Below, piece by piece: positions 5,945 to 7,401 of a stretch of DNA of 7,401 bases. The notes under the pieces were generated by a model that saw only the letters and a program-made list of their open reading frames with translations, was not told where the DNA came from and did no database searches. Positions within the stretch are counted from its first letter, which is position 1. Every line of letters begins with the position of its first letter. This DNA is from an uncultured Phascolarctobacterium sp. Its GTDB lineage: Bacteria; Bacillota; Negativicutes; Acidaminococcales; Acidaminococcaceae. The stretch lies in the NCBI GenBank assembly GCA_900552855.1, contig USBG01000082.1, forward strand, positions 1 through 7,401, given 5' to 3'. Made by a program: the position numbers and the translations under genes.

Positions 5945-7386
5945 TATTCTTCACTCTTTTCTATCTTAGCAATACCAAAGCCAGTATAGCCCCAGATAAT
6001 AGCAAAAATAAAGCCAGTATAGCAAAGCACTGCCCAAGGCATATAATCCAGTGCTTCTACACCCAGAGTTGCAGTCATATACGCACCTGCTGCAGACCAA
6101 GGAACCAAGGGAACAAATACTGTACCAGAATCCTCCAATGTACGAGACAGATTCTTAGCAGCCAGGCCACGAGCCTTGTAGGCGTCACGGAACATTTCAC
6201 CAGGAATCAAAATGGACAGATAAGAGTTACCAGTAGTCAGAGCCATGGTAATGCAGGAAGCTACAGTTGCAGTAATCAAATCGCCAGTGGATTTAGCAAC
6301 AGTCAGGATTTTTTCCAGAACAACCTCCAGACAGCCTGCACGGCTCATGATGCCTGCAAAGCAGAATGCACAGAATACCAGCAAAGTAGTACCCATAATA
6401 CCAATCATGCCACCACGGTTCAGCAGCTTAGTTACTTCCATAGCACAGGTAGCAGGATCAAAGCCAGGACGTACTATCATAGCAACATTAAAGCCGGTAA
6501 CGGTGCTTGCCAGAATGCTTTTTACGCTAACGCCTTGCATAAGAACTGCTTCAAAGCCAGCTACAACAGTAGAAGCCAGCATTACAGGCAGGGTGGGCTT
6601 TTTCAGAATAGAACCTGCTAAAACCATAACAACCGGTAAAAGCAGCAAAACATTCCAGTGATACATAGTATCTAATTGGCTCAATAAGGTGGTAACACTT
6701 TTAGAGGAAGCATCAACAGTAGTATCTGCATTCATACCTGCAATTGCATAAACAATTAAAGAAACAATGGTTGCAGGAATAGTGGTATAGAACATGTGAT
6801 AAATATGTTCATATAAGGTGCTGCCTGCAGCAACAGGAGCAAGGTTAGTAGTATCAGATAAAGGAGAAATTTTATCGCCAAAATAGGAGCCAGCGATAAC
6901 AGCGCCTGCAGTTGCAGGTAAAGATACACCCAGTGCAGAAGCAATACCCATCAACGCAACACCCATAGTAGCAACAGAGCCCCAAGATGTACCAGTTACA
7001 ACGGATACTACAGCAGTAATCAAAAATGCAGTTACCAGAAGCAGGCTAGGGTTAACCATTTGTACACCATAGTAAATCATCATGGGAATGGTTCCCGCTG
7101 CCATCCAGGTACCAACCAAAGCGCCAACGCAGGTCAAAATCAAAATTGCAGGCATACCCTTCGCAATTTTCTGACAGATTTCATCCATCATTTCATCCCA
7201 GGTTACACCAACACGATAAGCAATGACACCAGCTATTGCGGCAACCATCAGCAGCAGCGGCTCAGTAGCATATCCCATTACGCCCTTACCAATAGTCAAA
7301 ATTAAAAGCATTGCAATAATAGGAATAATAGATTCCAGGAACGTAGGTTTTCTTTTAGGTTTTGGATTATTTTTCACATCAGACAT
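5944..7386 (-). CDS. nhaC: NhaC-family sodium/proton antiporter-like transporter
   Basis: A 480-residue integral membrane protein with a short basic N-terminus (MSDVKNNPKPKRK) and about eleven to twelve hydrophobic segments. Key family motifs are TGTSWGSVATMG at about 132-143 and GSYFGDKISPLSDTTNLAP at about 166-184, the latter typical of the NhaC group. A second-half repeat follows (LTTGNSYLSILIPGEMF). Family members exchange Na+ for H+, or couple carboxylates as in the malate/lactate antiporter MleN. The ATG at 7386 has a perfect AAGGAGG at 7395-7401, so this is a well supported start, and the promoter lies beyond the window edge. It is the first visible gene of an operon with two isoaspartyl dipeptidases, overlapping the next gene by one base. 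That context suggests it may bring in or exchange a dicarboxylate or aspartyl dipeptide, but a plain pH/sodium role cannot be excluded. Family firm, substrate unknown; the symbol denotes family only. Confidence 0.88.
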   Translation of the reverse strand: MSDVKNNPKPKRKPTFLESIIPIIAMLLILTIGKGVMGYATEPLLLMVAAIAGVIAYRVGVTWDEMMDEICQKIAKGMPAILILTCVGALVGTWMAAGTIPMMIYYGVQMVNPSLLLVTAFLITAVVSVVTGTSWGSVATMGVALMGIASALGVSLPATAGAVIAGSYFGDKISPLSDTTNLAPVAAGSTLYEHIYHMFYTTIPATIVSLIVYAIAGMNADTTVDASSKSVTTLLSQLDTMYHWNVLLLLPVVMVLAGSILKKPTLPVMLASTVVAGFEAVLMQGVSVKSILASTVTGFNVAMIVRPGFDPATCAMEVTKLLNRGGMIGIMGTTLLVFCAFCFAGIMSRAGCLEVVLEKILTVAKSTGDLITATVASCITMALTTGNSYLSILIPGEMFRDAYKARGLAAKNLSRTLEDSGTVFVPLVPWSAAGAYMTATLGVEALDYMPWAVLCYTGFIFAIIWGYTGFGIAKIEKSEE

Positions 7387-7394
7387 CCAATAGC

Positions 7395-7401
7395 CCTCCT
7401 T
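7395..7401 (-). promoter_or_regulatory. Ribosome binding site of the NhaC-type gene
   Basis: A perfect AAGGAGG on the minus strand, eight bases before the ATG at 7386, cut off by the window edge. It confirms the start of the transporter. Confidence 0.85.

Noticed and set aside
6245..6661. Plus-strand frame of 138 codons
   Set aside because: Antisense to the NhaC-type transporter, whose conserved motifs and AAGGAGG make it the real gene.
1..7401. CRISPR array, tRNA/rRNA genes, insertion sequence or phage attachment site
   Set aside because: I saw no regularly spaced repeats, no tRNA-like cloverleaf, no transposase or integrase frame, and no terminal repeats around the composition change.

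Overview
The window looks like gut-type Firmicutes DNA and falls into two parts that do not match. Positions 1 to about 1590 are very AT-rich; two lines I counted by hand were 27% and 12% GC. This part is one unbroken minus-strand reading frame for a large FtsX/MacB-type ABC transporter permease, with Clostridium-like codon use. From about 1591 onward the DNA is visibly richer in GC, near 40-45% in the coding parts. Its gene set (SCIFF ranthipeptide precursor, CD1871A-type CXXC peptide, NapH-like iron-sulphur membrane protein, TlpA-like lipoprotein, tandem isoaspartyl dipeptidases, NhaC-type antiporter) suggests an anaerobic low-to-mid GC Firmicute. I lean towards Negativicutes such as a Phascolarctobacterium relative, but this is an inference from style and not proven.

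Layout. (1) 1-1590, minus: permease fragment, open at both ends. (2) 1591-1737, minus: a complete 48-residue SCIFF peptide gene with its own promoter and ribosome binding site. Its stop codon is the last base triplet before the AT-rich DNA, and the radical-SAM maturase normally found next to it is absent. (3) 1738-1911: divergent promoter region. (4) 1912-3491, plus: a tight redox operon of a 43-residue CXXC peptide, a polyferredoxin-like membrane protein, a possible 34-residue membrane peptide and a thioredoxin-like lipoprotein. (5) 3513-3578: long hairpin that can serve as terminator for both converging operons. (6) 7386 down to 3603, minus: NhaC-type antiporter followed by two paralogous isoaspartyl dipeptidases, with 1-base overlap and 11-base spacing.

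How they may work together. The plus-strand operon has the parts of a thiol-disulphide electron relay: cytoplasmic ferredoxin domain, membrane iron-sulphur centres, and an externally anchored CPPC thioredoxin. The minus-strand operon pairs a secondary transporter with enzymes that hydrolyse beta-aspartyl dipeptides, so it is probably a small peptide or aspartate salvage cassette. The most important caution is the junction at about 1590, which could be an assembly chimera or a real insertion or deletion.
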